This document shows positions 51,781-60,017 of a stretch of 64,000 nt of DNA, piece by piece. The position numbers were made by a program, and so were the translations under genes. Position 1 is the stretch's first letter, and the number at the start of each line of letters is the position of its first letter. Source of the stretch: Nocardia neocaledoniensis (GTDB lineage Bacteria > Actinomycetota > Actinomycetes > Mycobacteriales > Mycobacteriaceae); the NCBI RefSeq assembly GCF_003182135.1, contig NZ_QGTL01000014.1, positions 62,001 through 126,000 on the forward strand, written 5' to 3'. The notes beneath the pieces were generated by a model that was not told the origin of the DNA, did not search any database, and was given only the letters and a program-made list of their open reading frames with translations.

Positions 51781-52875
51781 TCACTTGCTCTCGTTCACCG
51801 AAGCGCTCTTGATGTCACGCTTGGTGTTGAAGGGGTACGTGGAGGTGGCCACCGGCGACTCGCCGATCGACTCGAGCGCCTCGCCGTTGGTCTTGCCGTC
51901 GATGCGCGCCTGCATGTACTTGGCGTACTTCTCCGGCGAGACCGCGCGGACCTCGAAGTTCATCATCGAGTGGTAGGTGCCGCACATCTCGGCGCAGCGG
52001 CCGACGAACGCGCCTTCCTTCTCGATCTCGGAGATCTGGAAGACGTTGTCGGACTGGTTCTCCTTCGGGTTCGGCATCACGTCGCGCTTGAACATGAACT
52101 CCGGCACCCAGAAGGCGTGGATCACGTCGGCGGCCGCGAGCTGGAACTCGATGCGCTTGCCGGTCGGCAGCACCAGGACCGGGATCTCGGTGCTGGAGCC
52201 GATGGTCTCGACCTTGTCGTAGTGCAGGTACGAGAGGATGTCGTTGGCCGGCTTGCCGTGTACCGGACCCGGCTGCGCGTGGCCCTCTTCGTTCTTGCGC
52301 TCGGCGTAGCCCTCGAGCTGCTCCTGCGCGGCGGCCTCACGCTCGGTGTCGATGCCGTTCCAGGTGAGCCCACCGACGTTGTTCACGTTGCGGTAGCCGA
52401 ACTTCCAGTTCCACTGGAAGGCGGTCACGTCGACGGTGACATCCGGGTTGTCGGTCTTCTCGTGCACGTAGTTCTGCACGACCACGGTGAAGTAGAACAG
52501 CACCGCGATGATCACGAACGGGATCGCCGTGTAGGTCAGCTCCAGCGACACGTTGTAGCCCGTCTGGCGCGGGAACTCCGGGGAGTCCTTGCGCTTGCGG
52601 TGCATGATGACGGTCCAGAAGGTCAGACCCCAGACCAGCACGCCCATGGCGAGCGCGGCCAGCACGGACCAGGTCCACAGCTCCCGCATCCGGGTGGCCT
52701 GCGGCGTGATGCCCGAGGGCCAGCCGAACCGCAGCCAAACATTGTCGATCGAGCAGCCCGAGACCAGGACGGCAGTGATCCCCAAGGACACCGCCAGCCC
52801 GGCCCGTCGAAGGATGCGGCCCTGCCGACCCCGAACGGGTCGTGCCCCGATCTCTTCGCTCGCCTTGTGCGCCAC
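51781..52875 (-). CDS. ctaC: Cytochrome c oxidase subunit II
   Basis: CtaC carries the CuA centre that accepts electrons from QcrC. The 364-residue lipoprotein has a signal peptide with lipobox LVSGCSID (Cys near residue 35), two transmembrane helices, and the CuA motif CAEMCGTYHSMM near 302-313 with upstream ligands in DVIHAFWVPEF. An actinobacterial insertion (about residues 165-215, with EREAAAQEQLEGYAERKNEE) in the beta-barrel may contact QcrC. Among starts, GTG 52875 has AGGAAGG 7 nt upstream. GTG 52881 and ATG 52902 are alternatives. It is divergent from asnB across 380 bp. Confidence 0.95.
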   Translation of the reverse strand: MAHKASEEIGARPVRGRQGRILRRAGLAVSLGITAVLVSGCSIDNVWLRFGWPSGITPQATRMRELWTWSVLAALAMGVLVWGLTFWTVIMHRKRKDSPEFPRQTGYNVSLELTYTAIPFVIIAVLFYFTVVVQNYVHEKTDNPDVTVDVTAFQWNWKFGYRNVNNVGGLTWNGIDTEREAAAQEQLEGYAERKNEEGHAQPGPVHGKPANDILSYLHYDKVETIGSSTEIPVLVLPTGKRIEFQLAAADVIHAFWVPEFMFKRDVMPNPKENQSDNVFQISEIEKEGAFVGRCAEMCGTYHSMMNFEVRAVSPEKYAKYMQARIDGKTNGEALESIGESPVATSTYPFNTKRDIKSASVNESK

Positions 52876-53255
52876 GCTCACGCCTTCCTGGTCGCTACAC
52901 ATTCCGACACATTGCGTCGTCCGGGCCGCGATCCGCCCGTTCCGACACCGTTTTCAAGCACGTTTCAGGCCGCCCTCGAGTATTGCCGCTGTGAGGCCTG
53001 CACACCTGAGAAGGACCTGAGTACTACGCAGCGTAGACCAAAGCGGGCGCTGTCTTGTCGCGGGGTCGTGTTCGACACTCCGCTGTGACCGCACCGGATG
53101 CGGCGACCTGCGGTTTGCCGCCAACGGCGGGTGCGCGACGGTGCTGCGACGGGTTGCGCGCGGCGCCTCGCGCGGGTGTGCGGCATACTCGGACACAGCG
53201 TTTCGGCCCGAGGAGGGGCCACCCCATCATCGAACGAGAGAAGGTTGCCGACACC
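52876..53255. promoter_or_regulatory. Divergent control region between ctaC and asnB
   Basis: The 380-bp gap has no convincing gene. It includes the short perfect palindrome CTACGC-A-GCGTAG and the AAGG-like ribosome-binding region of asnB. The 5' ends of both genes probably have long leaders here. Confidence 0.5.
53024..53036. promoter_or_regulatory. CTACGCAGCGTAG palindrome upstream of ctaC and asnB
   Basis: Six-base perfect arms around one A give a compact 13-bp dyad in the divergent region, a possible operator for either gene. Confidence 0.4.
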
Positions 53256-55199
53256 GTGTGCGGACTGCTCGGATTCCTGACAGCTGATCCGGCGACGACC
53301 CAGGTGGTCGATCAGGTGTACGACGCGCTGCACTGCCAGCGGCACCGTGGGCCCGACGAGAAGGGCACCTGGCACGACGAGCACATGATCTTCGGCTTCA
53401 ACCGCCTCTCGATCATCGATATCGAACACTCGCACCAGCCGCTGCGGTGGGGCCCCGCCGACAACCCGCAGCGCTATGCCATGACCTTCAACGGCGAGAT
53501 CTACAACTACCTGGAACTGCGCGAGCAGCTGGCCGCCGAGCACGGCGCCGAGTTCCCCGAGGGCAAGATCTTCGCCACCGACGGTGACGGCGAGTCCATC
53601 GTGGCCGCCTTCCACTTCTGGGGGCCCGAGGCCGTGCGCAAGCTGCGCGGCATGTTCGCCTTCGCGATCTGGGACACCGAGACCCAGGAGCTGTTCCTGG
53701 CGCGCGACCCGTTCGGGATCAAGCCGCTGTTCTACGCGACCGGCCCCGGCGGCACCGCCTTCGCCAGCGAGAAGAAGAGCGTGCTCGAACTGCTGAGCCC
53801 GCTCGGCGTCTCCGACGAGCTGGATCCGCGGGCCCTCGAGCACTACACGGTGCTGCAGTACGTGCCAGAGCCCGAGTCGCTGCACAAGAACATCCGCCGC
53901 CTCGAGTCCGGTACCTACGCCACGGTGAAGGTGGGCCGGGCCCCGCAGGCCACCCGCTACTTCCGCCCCGACTTCCGGGTGCGCCCGTTCGCCGAGGGGG
54001 CCGCGCAGGACCGCTACGCCGAGATCGCGGCCGCGCTCGAGGACTCGGTCGCCAAGCACATGCGCGCCGATGTCACCGTCGGCTCGTTCCTGTCCGGCGG
54101 CATCGACTCCACCGCCATCGCGGCGCTGGCCATGCGGCACAACCCGAAGCTGATCACCTTCACCACCGGGTTCGAGCGCGAGGGCTACTCCGAGGTCGAC
54201 GTGGCCGCCGAGAGCGCCGAGCTGATCGGCGCGCGCCACATCGTCAAGGTGGTCTCTCCCGCCGAGTTCGCCGCCGCCATTCCGGAGATCGTCTGGTACC
54301 TCGACGATCCGGTGGCCGACCCGGCCCTGGTGCCGCTGTACTTCGTGGCCAAGGAGGCGCGCAAGCACGTCAAGGTGGTGCTCTCCGGCGAGGGCGCCGA
54401 CGAGCTGTTCGGCGGCTACACGATCTACCGGGAGCCGTTGTCGCTCAAGCCGTTCGAGTACCTGCCCGCCGGGCTGCGCAAGCTCGTCGGCAAGCTCGGC
54501 GACAGGATCCCCGACGGCAGGCGGGGCAAGTCGCTGCTGCAGCGCGGCTCGCTCACCCTCGAGGACCGCTACTACGGCAACGCCCGCAGCTTCAACGACG
54601 CGCAGCTGCGCGCGGTGCTGCGCGAGTTCCGGCCCGAGTGGACCCACCAGGACGTCACTGCCCCGATCTACGCCCAGTCCGCGGGCTGGGACCCGGTCGC
54701 GCGCATGCAGCACCTGGACCTGTTCACCTGGCTGCGCGGCGACATCCTGGTCAAGGCCGACAAGATGACCATGGCCAACTCCCTCGAACTGCGCGTGCCG
54801 TTCCTGGACAACGAGGTCATGCGGGTGGCCCAGGGCCTGCCCTACGACCAGAAGATCACCAAGGAGACCTCGAAGTACGCGCTGCGCCGGGCCCTGGACG
54901 GGATCGTGCCCGACCATGTCCTCAACCGCGCCAAGCTCGGCTTCCCCGTCCCCCTGCGGCACTGGCTGCGCGGCACCGAACTCTACGACTGGGCGCAGAC
55001 CCAGATCGCCGAGTCCCAGACCGACCACCTCATCGACAAGGCCGCGGTCCTGGGGATGCTGCGCGATCACAAGGCGGGCCTGTCCGACCACAGCCGCCGC
55101 CTGTGGACCCTGCTGGTCTTCATGGTCTGGCACGGCATCTTCGTCGAGGACCGCATCAAGCCCGAGATCCAGGAGCCCGCGTACCCCGTGTCGCTCTGA
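53256..55199 (+). CDS. asnB: Glutamine-dependent asparagine synthetase-type amidotransferase (LtsA-like)
   Basis: The 647-residue protein has the class II glutaminase with N-terminal catalytic cysteine after Met removal (MCGLLGFLT) and RHRGPDEKGTW near 32-42, then the synthetase domain with VGSFLSGGIDSTAIAAL (PPi loop, near 272-288) and FTTGFEREGYSE. GTG 53256 is the only start that places Cys at position 2. In Corynebacterium glutamicum the positional homologue LtsA, and AsnB in mycobacteria, amidate meso-diaminopimelate of peptidoglycan instead of making free asparagine. That role fits its place beside wall and oxidase genes. It faces adoK with a terminator between. Confidence 0.95.
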   Translation: MCGLLGFLTADPATTQVVDQVYDALHCQRHRGPDEKGTWHDEHMIFGFNRLSIIDIEHSHQPLRWGPADNPQRYAMTFNGEIYNYLELREQLAAEHGAEFPEGKIFATDGDGESIVAAFHFWGPEAVRKLRGMFAFAIWDTETQELFLARDPFGIKPLFYATGPGGTAFASEKKSVLELLSPLGVSDELDPRALEHYTVLQYVPEPESLHKNIRRLESGTYATVKVGRAPQATRYFRPDFRVRPFAEGAAQDRYAEIAAALEDSVAKHMRADVTVGSFLSGGIDSTAIAALAMRHNPKLITFTTGFEREGYSEVDVAAESAELIGARHIVKVVSPAEFAAAIPEIVWYLDDPVADPALVPLYFVAKEARKHVKVVLSGEGADELFGGYTIYREPLSLKPFEYLPAGLRKLVGKLGDRIPDGRRGKSLLQRGSLTLEDRYYGNARSFNDAQLRAVLREFRPEWTHQDVTAPIYAQSAGWDPVARMQHLDLFTWLRGDILVKADKMTMANSLELRVPFLDNEVMRVAQGLPYDQKITKETSKYALRRALDGIVPDHVLNRAKLGFPVPLRHWLRGTELYDWAQTQIAESQTDHLIDKAAVLGMLRDHKAGLSDHSRRLWTLLVFMVWHGIFVEDRIKPEIQEPAYPVSL

Positions 55200-55206
55200 T
55201 CGACGA

Positions 55207-55245
55207 CGAACGCCCCCTGGATCGGAAAGATCCAGGGGGCGTTCG
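55207..55245. terminator. Bidirectional terminator between asnB and adoK
   Basis: A 17-bp perfect stem (55207-55223 and 55229-55245) with loop GGAAA lies 8 nt after the asnB stop. Confidence 0.88.
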
Positions 55246-55254
55246 CGTTTCGGC

Positions 55255-56223
55255 TCAGAGCAGCGTAGCCAGCTCGTCGGCGGCCTCGGCGCCGTAGGCC
55301 TTGGTGAGGCGGGTCAGCGCGTCCTGGGTGTCGAGGGTCCACTCCTGGGTGCCGGTGGTCTCCAGGATCAGCACCGCGATCAGGGAGCCGAGCTGGGCGG
55401 CGCGCTCGATGCTCAGGCCGGCCCGGTGGGCGGTGAGGAAGCCGGCACGGAAGCCGTCGCCGACACCGGTCGGGTCGACCTTGGCCACCTCGGGCACCAC
55501 GCCGACACGGACCTCGTTGCCCTCGGCGTCGACGACCAGCACGCCCTCGCCGCCGAGGGTGGTCACCCGGATGCCGACCTTGGCGGCGACCTCGGCCTCG
55601 CTCAGGCCGGTCTTCTGCAGCAGCAGCGCCCACTCGTACTTGTTGGTGAACAGGTAGGCGGCGCCGTCGACCAGCTCGGCCGCCTGCTCGCCGTCGAGGC
55701 GGGCCAGCTGCTGGGACGGGTCGGCGGCGTAGGCGATGCCCTGGGCCTTGGCCTGGCGGGTGTGCGCGATCATCGCCTCGGGATCGTTCGCGCCGACCAG
55801 CACCAGGTCGACCGGGTGCGCGGCGGCGACGGCGGCGATGTCGATATCGCGCGCCTCACTCATCGCCCCCGGGTAGAACGAGGCGATCTGCGCCATGGTC
55901 TCGTCGGTGGTGCAGACGAACCGCGCGGTGTGCGCGGTGCTCGACACGTGCACCGCCGAGCAGTCGACACCGTTGCTCTCGAGCCACTGCCGGTATTCGG
56001 TGAAGTCGGCGCCGACCGCGCCGACCAGCAGCGGCCGCTGCTTCAACAGACCCATCGCGTAGGCGATGTTGCCCGCCACGCCACCACGGCGGATCTGCAG
56101 ATCGTCGACGAGGAAACTCAGGGACACATGGTCGAGCTGATCGGCAAGCAGCGCATCGGCGAACTTCCCGGGAAATCGCATGAGGTGGTCGGTGGCGATG
56201 GACGCGGACACAGCAACAGACAC
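55255..56223 (-). CDS. adoK: Adenosine kinase (PfkB family)
   Basis: AdoK phosphorylates adenosine to AMP for purine salvage. The 322-residue protein matches M. tuberculosis AdoK in ASIATDHLMRFPGKF (near residues 7-21), GGVAGNIAYAMG near 49, the DMAQIASFYPGAMSEA-type segment MAQIASFYPGAMSEARD near 110 and the catalytic DPTGVGDGFRAGF near 258-270. The DTGAGD-type motif here reads DPTGVGDGF. GTG 56223 was chosen because the family N terminus starts there; the frame continues to 56259. It is unlike other adenosine kinases and belongs to the ribokinase-like type found in actinobacteria. An IscA-like gene lies upstream. Confidence 0.95.
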   Translation of the reverse strand: MSVAVSASIATDHLMRFPGKFADALLADQLDHVSLSFLVDDLQIRRGGVAGNIAYAMGLLKQRPLLVGAVGADFTEYRQWLESNGVDCSAVHVSSTAHTARFVCTTDETMAQIASFYPGAMSEARDIDIAAVAAAHPVDLVLVGANDPEAMIAHTRQAKAQGIAYAADPSQQLARLDGEQAAELVDGAAYLFTNKYEWALLLQKTGLSEAEVAAKVGIRVTTLGGEGVLVVDAEGNEVRVGVVPEVAKVDPTGVGDGFRAGFLTAHRAGLSIERAAQLGSLIAVLILETTGTQEWTLDTQDALTRLTKAYGAEAADELATLL

Positions 56224-56261
56224 GAGGCGAGGCCCCTTCGACACTAGGCGCGGAAACAAGA

Positions 56262-56291
56262 GAAGTCCGGGATCAGCCGATCCCGGACTTC
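56262..56291 (-). terminator. Terminator after the IscA-like gene
   Basis: A 13-bp perfect stem with loop AGCC (56275-56278) lies between the IscA-like gene and adoK, both on the minus strand, so they are probably separate transcripts. Confidence 0.75.
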
Positions 56292-56345
56292 AACGGTAGC
56301 AAGCGGCTACCCCCAGCGGTTCACCTCAGCGCAACCCGTCGTGCC

Positions 56346-56702
56346 TCAGTTGAACGAGTCGCCGCAGGCGCAGGAGCCGGTGGCGTTGGGGTTGTCGATG
56401 GTGAAGCCCTGCTTCTCGATGGTGTCGACGAAGTCGATCGAGGCGCCCTGGATGTAGGGGGCGCTCATGCGGTCGACGGCCAGCTTCACACCGGAGAACT
56501 CCACGACGATGTCACCGTCGAGGACGCGATCGTCGAAGAAGAGCTGGTAGCGCAGACCGGCACAGCCACCCGGCTGCACGGCGATCCGCAGGGCGAGGTC
56601 GTCGCGACCTTCCTGGTCGAGCAGCGCCTTCGCCTTGGCGGCGGCAGCGTCGGTCAGCGTCGCACCGTGGGTCTCGGTGGCGGTCTCGTTCTGCACAGTC
56701 AT
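56346..56702 (-). CDS. HesB/IscA (ErpA-like) iron-sulfur cluster assembly protein
   Basis: A-type carriers pass iron-sulfur clusters to client proteins. The 118-residue length equals Rv2204c, its positional counterpart. The three conserved cysteines are in GGCAGLRY (near residue 46) and GSCACGDSF near 110-117. The ORF is open to GTG 56708, but AGGAG lies 5 nt before ATG 56702, which was chosen. Clients may include the Rieske protein and other cluster proteins, and the neighbouring genes fit that, but a direct partner is not shown. Confidence 0.93.
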   Translation of the reverse strand: MTVQNETATETHGATLTDAAAAKAKALLDQEGRDDLALRIAVQPGGCAGLRYQLFFDDRVLDGDIVVEFSGVKLAVDRMSAPYIQGASIDFVDTIEKQGFTIDNPNATGSCACGDSFN

Positions 56703-56947
56703 GGACACTCCTAAGTCGGTCAGTCCGTCGAACGGACCTCAGGTGCACAGCGCACGACTCATTCCAACTCCGTCGCGGCCGCTGCTATTCCTATTTTGCC
56801 ACCCCTGGCACGCAGCGTGGACACGACCTCGGTGGTGCGCCCCACACTACGCCCCGCCCGCCGGTGACCCAGCTCTCACCGGTCGCCCGGGTGAGACCGG
56901 CCGCACCGGTGCGCCGACCGCATTTCCCCCCGGCCGACCCGATCGAA

Positions 56948-56953
56948 TAGCCT
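56948..56953 (+). promoter_or_regulatory. Leaderless -10 box of the DUF3043 gene
   Basis: TAGCCT ends 7 nt before GTG 56961. Confidence 0.5.
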
Positions 56954-56960
56954 GGTGAAC

Positions 56961-57620
56961 GTGAAATTGTTCCGTCGCGACGAGTCCAGCACCATCGACG
57001 AGTCCGTCGACCCCTCGGTGCCGGATGTCGAACAGACCGCCAGCGCACCCGCTTCCACCACGCCGGGCAAGGGTCGACCGACCCCGAAAAGGCGTGAGGC
57101 CGAAGGCAAACGCCGCGGACCGGTCGCTCCGGCCCCGATGACCGCCAAGGAGGCCCGCGCGCGCCGCAAGGCCACGAAGGGCTCCAAGGAGGAGCGCAAG
57201 GCCGCGGCCGCCGATCGCCGCGCCGCCGTGCAGGACCGCCGGGCCAGGATGCTGGCAGGCGAGGACAAGTACCTGCTGCCCCGCGATCAGGGTCCGGTCC
57301 GCGCCTACGTGCGCGATCTGGTGGACGCCCGTCGCAACCTGGTCGGCCTGTTCATGCCGATGGCGCTGGTGCTGATCCTGTCGATGTTCGTCGCGCCGGG
57401 TCTGCAGACCATCGTCACGCTGGCCATGCTGGTGATGATGGTGTTCATGATCATCGAGGGCTTCGTGCTCGGCAAGATCGTGAACAACCGGGTGATCGAG
57501 CGCTTCCCCGACACCACCGACACCGGCTTCAAGCTGGGCTGGTACGCCTTCGTGCGCGCCTCGCAGATCCGCAAGATGCGCGCCCCCAAGCCGCGGGTCG
57601 GCCCCGGCGACGCCGTCTGA
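56961..57620 (+). CDS. DUF3043 membrane protein (Rv2206-like)
   Basis: The 219-residue protein has a charged, Lys/Arg-rich N terminus with a conserved GKGRPTPKRREAEGKRRGPV block (quoted in part as GRPTPKRREAEGKRRGPV, near residues 38-55), the segment PMTAKEARARRKATKGSKEE near 59, YLLPRDQGPVRAYVRDLVDARRNLVGLFMP (quoted in part as YLLPRDQGPVRAYVRD, near 103), then two transmembrane helices near 133-175. The function is unknown, but it is conserved at this place in mycobacteria. Upstream GTG 56955 would add two residues; GTG 56961 gives the family-type VKLFRRD start and fits the promoter box. It stops 15 nt before a hairpin. Confidence 0.85.
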   Translation: MKLFRRDESSTIDESVDPSVPDVEQTASAPASTTPGKGRPTPKRREAEGKRRGPVAPAPMTAKEARARRKATKGSKEERKAAAADRRAAVQDRRARMLAGEDKYLLPRDQGPVRAYVRDLVDARRNLVGLFMPMALVLILSMFVAPGLQTIVTLAMLVMMVFMIIEGFVLGKIVNNRVIERFPDTTDTGFKLGWYAFVRASQIRKMRAPKPRVGPGDAV

Positions 57621-57634
57621 CGCGCCACACACGC

Positions 57635-57671
57635 CGAATGCCGTTCCACCCGCCGGGTGGGACGGCATTCG
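57635..57671. terminator. Bidirectional terminator between the DUF3043 gene and a small membrane gene
   Basis: A 17-bp stem with one G-U pair and a three-base loop (57652-57654) separates convergent genes. Its presence supports the reality of the small minus-strand gene. Confidence 0.78.
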
Positions 57672-57675
57672 CGTA

Positions 57676-57843
57676 TCAGTGCAGGCCGGGACGGATGTTG
57701 GCGGCGTACCCGGCGATGGCGGCGAGTTCGGCATCGATCCGCTGGGCGTCGCGGTCGACGACCCCGGTCGAGCCCGCGGTGCCGTGCCCGATGACCAGGG
57801 CGAGGACGACGATGGCGGCGAGGACGAGCAAGAAAGTAACCAT
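57676..57843 (-). CDS. Small single-span membrane protein (55 residues)
   Basis: This short gene is below many length cut-offs. The 55-residue product begins MVTFLLVLAAIVVLALVIG, a single transmembrane helix. The rest is hydrophilic (GTAGSTGVVDRDAQRIDAEL then AAIAGYAANIRPGLH). The stop TGA lies 5 nt past the terminator stem. It is divergent from a GlxA-type regulator, with inverted repeats in the 86-bp gap directly at the start codon, so it is a likely target of that regulator. I cannot assign a function. No Shine-Dalgarno sequence is visible. Confidence 0.65.
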   Translation of the reverse strand: MVTFLLVLAAIVVLALVIGHGTAGSTGVVDRDAQRIDAELAAIAGYAANIRPGLH

Positions 57844-57882
57844 GGCAGAAATTTTGCGCTCATCACTTTTCTGCCGAAAGTG
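57844..57882. promoter_or_regulatory. Inverted repeats between the small membrane gene and the GlxA-type regulator
   Basis: Two overlapping dyads are seen: GGCAGAAA (57844-57851) with TTTCTGCC (57868-57875), and CACTTT (57864-57869) with AAAGTG (57877-57882). The core ACTTTTC-GCCGAAA is shared with the elements near fic at 7.3 kb. Confidence 0.5.
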
Positions 57883-57917
57883 GCAGCTCTGTCATTGTGC
57901 GTAAATATTCGGCCACG

Positions 57918-57923
57918 TAGCAT
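57918..57923 (+). promoter_or_regulatory. Leaderless -10 box of the GlxA-type regulator
   Basis: TAGCAT ends 6 nt before ATG 57930. Confidence 0.5.
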
Positions 57924-57929
57924 GAGTGC

Positions 57930-58901
57930 ATGCTCTCGCGTGTCGCCGTCGTCCTCAACGACAAGCTCGCCATGTTCGAATTCGGCGTGGTCTGCGAGGT
58001 TTTCGGGCTCGACCGCACCGCCGACGGGTTGCCCGGCTTCGACTTCCGGGTCTGCGGCGCCGAACCGGGCAAGCCGCTGCGCTCGACCAGCCCCGGCGTG
58101 ACGGTGACCCCGGAATACGGTCTCGACGAGCTGGTGCACGCCGACCTCGTCGCCATCCCCGCCTTTCCGTTCGCCCAGGGCCACAGCTACCAGCCCGGGG
58201 TCGTCGAGGCGGTCCGCGCGGCCGCCGACGCGGGCGCGATCGTGCTCACCGTCTGCTCCGGCGCCTTCCTCGCCGGCGAGGCCGGGCTGCTGGACGGGCG
58301 CAAGTGCACCACCCACTGGCGCTATGTCGACGCCCTCGCCGCGCGCTACCCGGCCGCGACCGTCGACCCCGACGTCCTGTTCGTCGACGAGGGCGATCTG
58401 ATCACCAGCGCGGGCACGGCGGCGGGCATCGACGCCTGCCTGCATCTGGTGCGCCGCGAGATCGGCTCGGCGGCCGCGAACGGCATCGCCCGCCGCATGG
58501 TGGTGCCGCCGCAGCGCGACGGCGGCCAGCGCCAGTTCATCGAGCAGCCCGTTCCCGAATGCCGCTCCGAGGGCCTGTCGAGCACGCTGAGCTGGCTCAC
58601 CGAGAACCTCGCCCACCCGCACACCGTGGACGAGCTCGCGGCCCGGTCGAGCATGTCGACCCGCACCTTCGCCCGCCGGTTCGCCGCCGAGACCGGGACC
58701 ACTCCGGTCAAATGGCTCACCACGCAGCGGGTGCTGTTCGCCAAGCAACTGCTCGAGACCACCGACATGTCACTCGAGCGCATCGCCGACCGCGCCGGCT
58801 TCGGTTCGGGCGCGCTCCTGCGCCACCACTTCCAGCGTCAGGTCGGCATCGCGCCCACCGAGTACCGCCGCCGGTTCGGCGCACCGGACCGCGCGAGCTG
58901 A
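57930..58901 (+). CDS. GlxA-type regulator: DJ-1/PfpI domain with AraC helix-turn-helix
   Basis: The 323-residue protein joins an N-terminal DJ-1/PfpI amidotransferase-like domain to a C-terminal AraC DNA-binding domain. The class I glutaminase-like elbow is VLTVCSGAFLAGEAGLLDGR (Cys near residue 110) with THWRYVD and the ITSAGTAAGIDACLHLV segment. The HTH parts are VDELAARSSMSTRTFARRFA near 233 and LERIADRAGFGSGALLRHHF near 283. Such proteins often regulate amine, betaine or aldehyde catabolism and bind small molecules in the DJ-1 pocket. It is divergent from a small membrane gene. The start is preceded by a -10-like box 6 nt away. Confidence 0.9.
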   Translation: MLSRVAVVLNDKLAMFEFGVVCEVFGLDRTADGLPGFDFRVCGAEPGKPLRSTSPGVTVTPEYGLDELVHADLVAIPAFPFAQGHSYQPGVVEAVRAAADAGAIVLTVCSGAFLAGEAGLLDGRKCTTHWRYVDALAARYPAATVDPDVLFVDEGDLITSAGTAAGIDACLHLVRREIGSAAANGIARRMVVPPQRDGGQRQFIEQPVPECRSEGLSSTLSWLTENLAHPHTVDELAARSSMSTRTFARRFAAETGTTPVKWLTTQRVLFAKQLLETTDMSLERIADRAGFGSGALLRHHFQRQVGIAPTEYRRRFGAPDRAS

Positions 58902-59050
58902 AATTTTCCCGAGCGCGCGAAAACCATTGGTGAACAGCACAGTTCCCCACCGACGCGACTGTCGACCCTCATGGTCGGCTTGACCGTGACCTCGGCGCTT
59001 GGTGAGCTGACCGGGTGTTGCGTGCCAGGCGGGGAAATGTTCGACGGCTG

Positions 59051-59983
59051 ATGAAGGCTCTCACCACGGCTGCCGCCGCGGTGGTCGTCTGCACGGCCAC
59101 GGTGGCCGGGACGGCGACGGCGGTGCCCGCGATGCGCGCTCCCGCGGGCGGTTTCGAGGAACTGTGGGTGCCGTCGAGCATGGGCCCGATCAAGGTGCAG
59201 GTCCAGTGGGCCGCGCGCGGCGGCGGTGCGGCGCTGTACCTGCTCGACGGTCTGCGCGCGCCGGGCGATCACAGCCAGTGGACCACCGACACCGACGCGC
59301 TGCGCCAATTCGCCGGCGACGACGTGACTCTGGTGTTCCCCGTCGGCGGTCACTCGAGCTTCTACACCGACTGGTACCGGCCGAGCAGCACCAATCGGCA
59401 AGCCACGACCTACAAGTGGGAAACCTTCCTCACCCGCGAACTGCCTGATTTCCTGGCCGGGTACGGCGTCTCGCGCACGAACAACGCGATCGTCGGCGCG
59501 TCCATGGGCGGCAACGCCGCGCTGGTCCTGGCCGCCCACCACCGCGACCAGTTCCGCTTCGCCGGCTCGTTCTCCGGATTCGTGAACCCGACGTATCCGC
59601 TGTGGAACCAGGCCATGCGCGCGGCCATGATCGACGAGGGCAACTTCAACGTCGACGACATGTGGGGCCCGGCCGGCGATCCCGCGTGGGCCCGCAACGA
59701 CGCCACCGTCCAGGCCGAACTGCTGCGCGGGCTGCCGATCTACGTCAGCACCGGCAACGGCCTGCCCGGCCCGCTCGACCTGCCCAACGGCATCGGCAAC
59801 ACTATCAACGCGATGGGCCTGGAAGCGACCAGCGCCACCGCGGCGGGCATCTTCCGCGACCGCGTGACGGCGCTGGGCATCTCCGCCCGCGTCGACATCC
59901 TCAACGGGACCCACACCTGGCCGTACTGGCAGCAGTCCCTCGCCACCGCCCGCCCGATGATCCTGGCCGCGCTGTCCGCCTGA
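59051..59983 (+). CDS. Secreted antigen-85-like esterase / mycolyltransferase
   Basis: The 310-residue precursor has a signal peptide (KALTTAAAAVVVCTATVAGT, near residues 2-21, cleaved near ATAVPAMRAP). The mature part follows the esterase-D/antigen-85 pattern: FEELWVPSSMGPIKVQVQWA, YLLDGLRAPGDHSQW near 72, the nucleophile in IVGASMGGNAALVLA near 152, and the catalytic histidine in NGTHTWPYWQQSLA near 290. Mycolyltransferases move mycolic acids between trehalose and arabinogalactan in Corynebacteriales; several paralogues are usual. The upstream start at 59015 lacks a signal-like N terminus, so ATG 59051 was used. It is not in an obvious operon. Confidence 0.9.
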   Translation: MKALTTAAAAVVVCTATVAGTATAVPAMRAPAGGFEELWVPSSMGPIKVQVQWAARGGGAALYLLDGLRAPGDHSQWTTDTDALRQFAGDDVTLVFPVGGHSSFYTDWYRPSSTNRQATTYKWETFLTRELPDFLAGYGVSRTNNAIVGASMGGNAALVLAAHHRDQFRFAGSFSGFVNPTYPLWNQAMRAAMIDEGNFNVDDMWGPAGDPAWARNDATVQAELLRGLPIYVSTGNGLPGPLDLPNGIGNTINAMGLEATSATAAGIFRDRVTALGISARVDILNGTHTWPYWQQSLATARPMILAALSA

Positions 59984-60005
59984 GCCGGCCCGGCGCGGTG
60001 CTTGC

Positions 60006-60011
60006 TACCGT
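60006..60011 (+). promoter_or_regulatory. Leaderless -10 box of cobU
   Basis: TACCGT ends 6 nt before ATG 60018. Confidence 0.5.
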
Positions 60012-60017
60012 GCTGGG

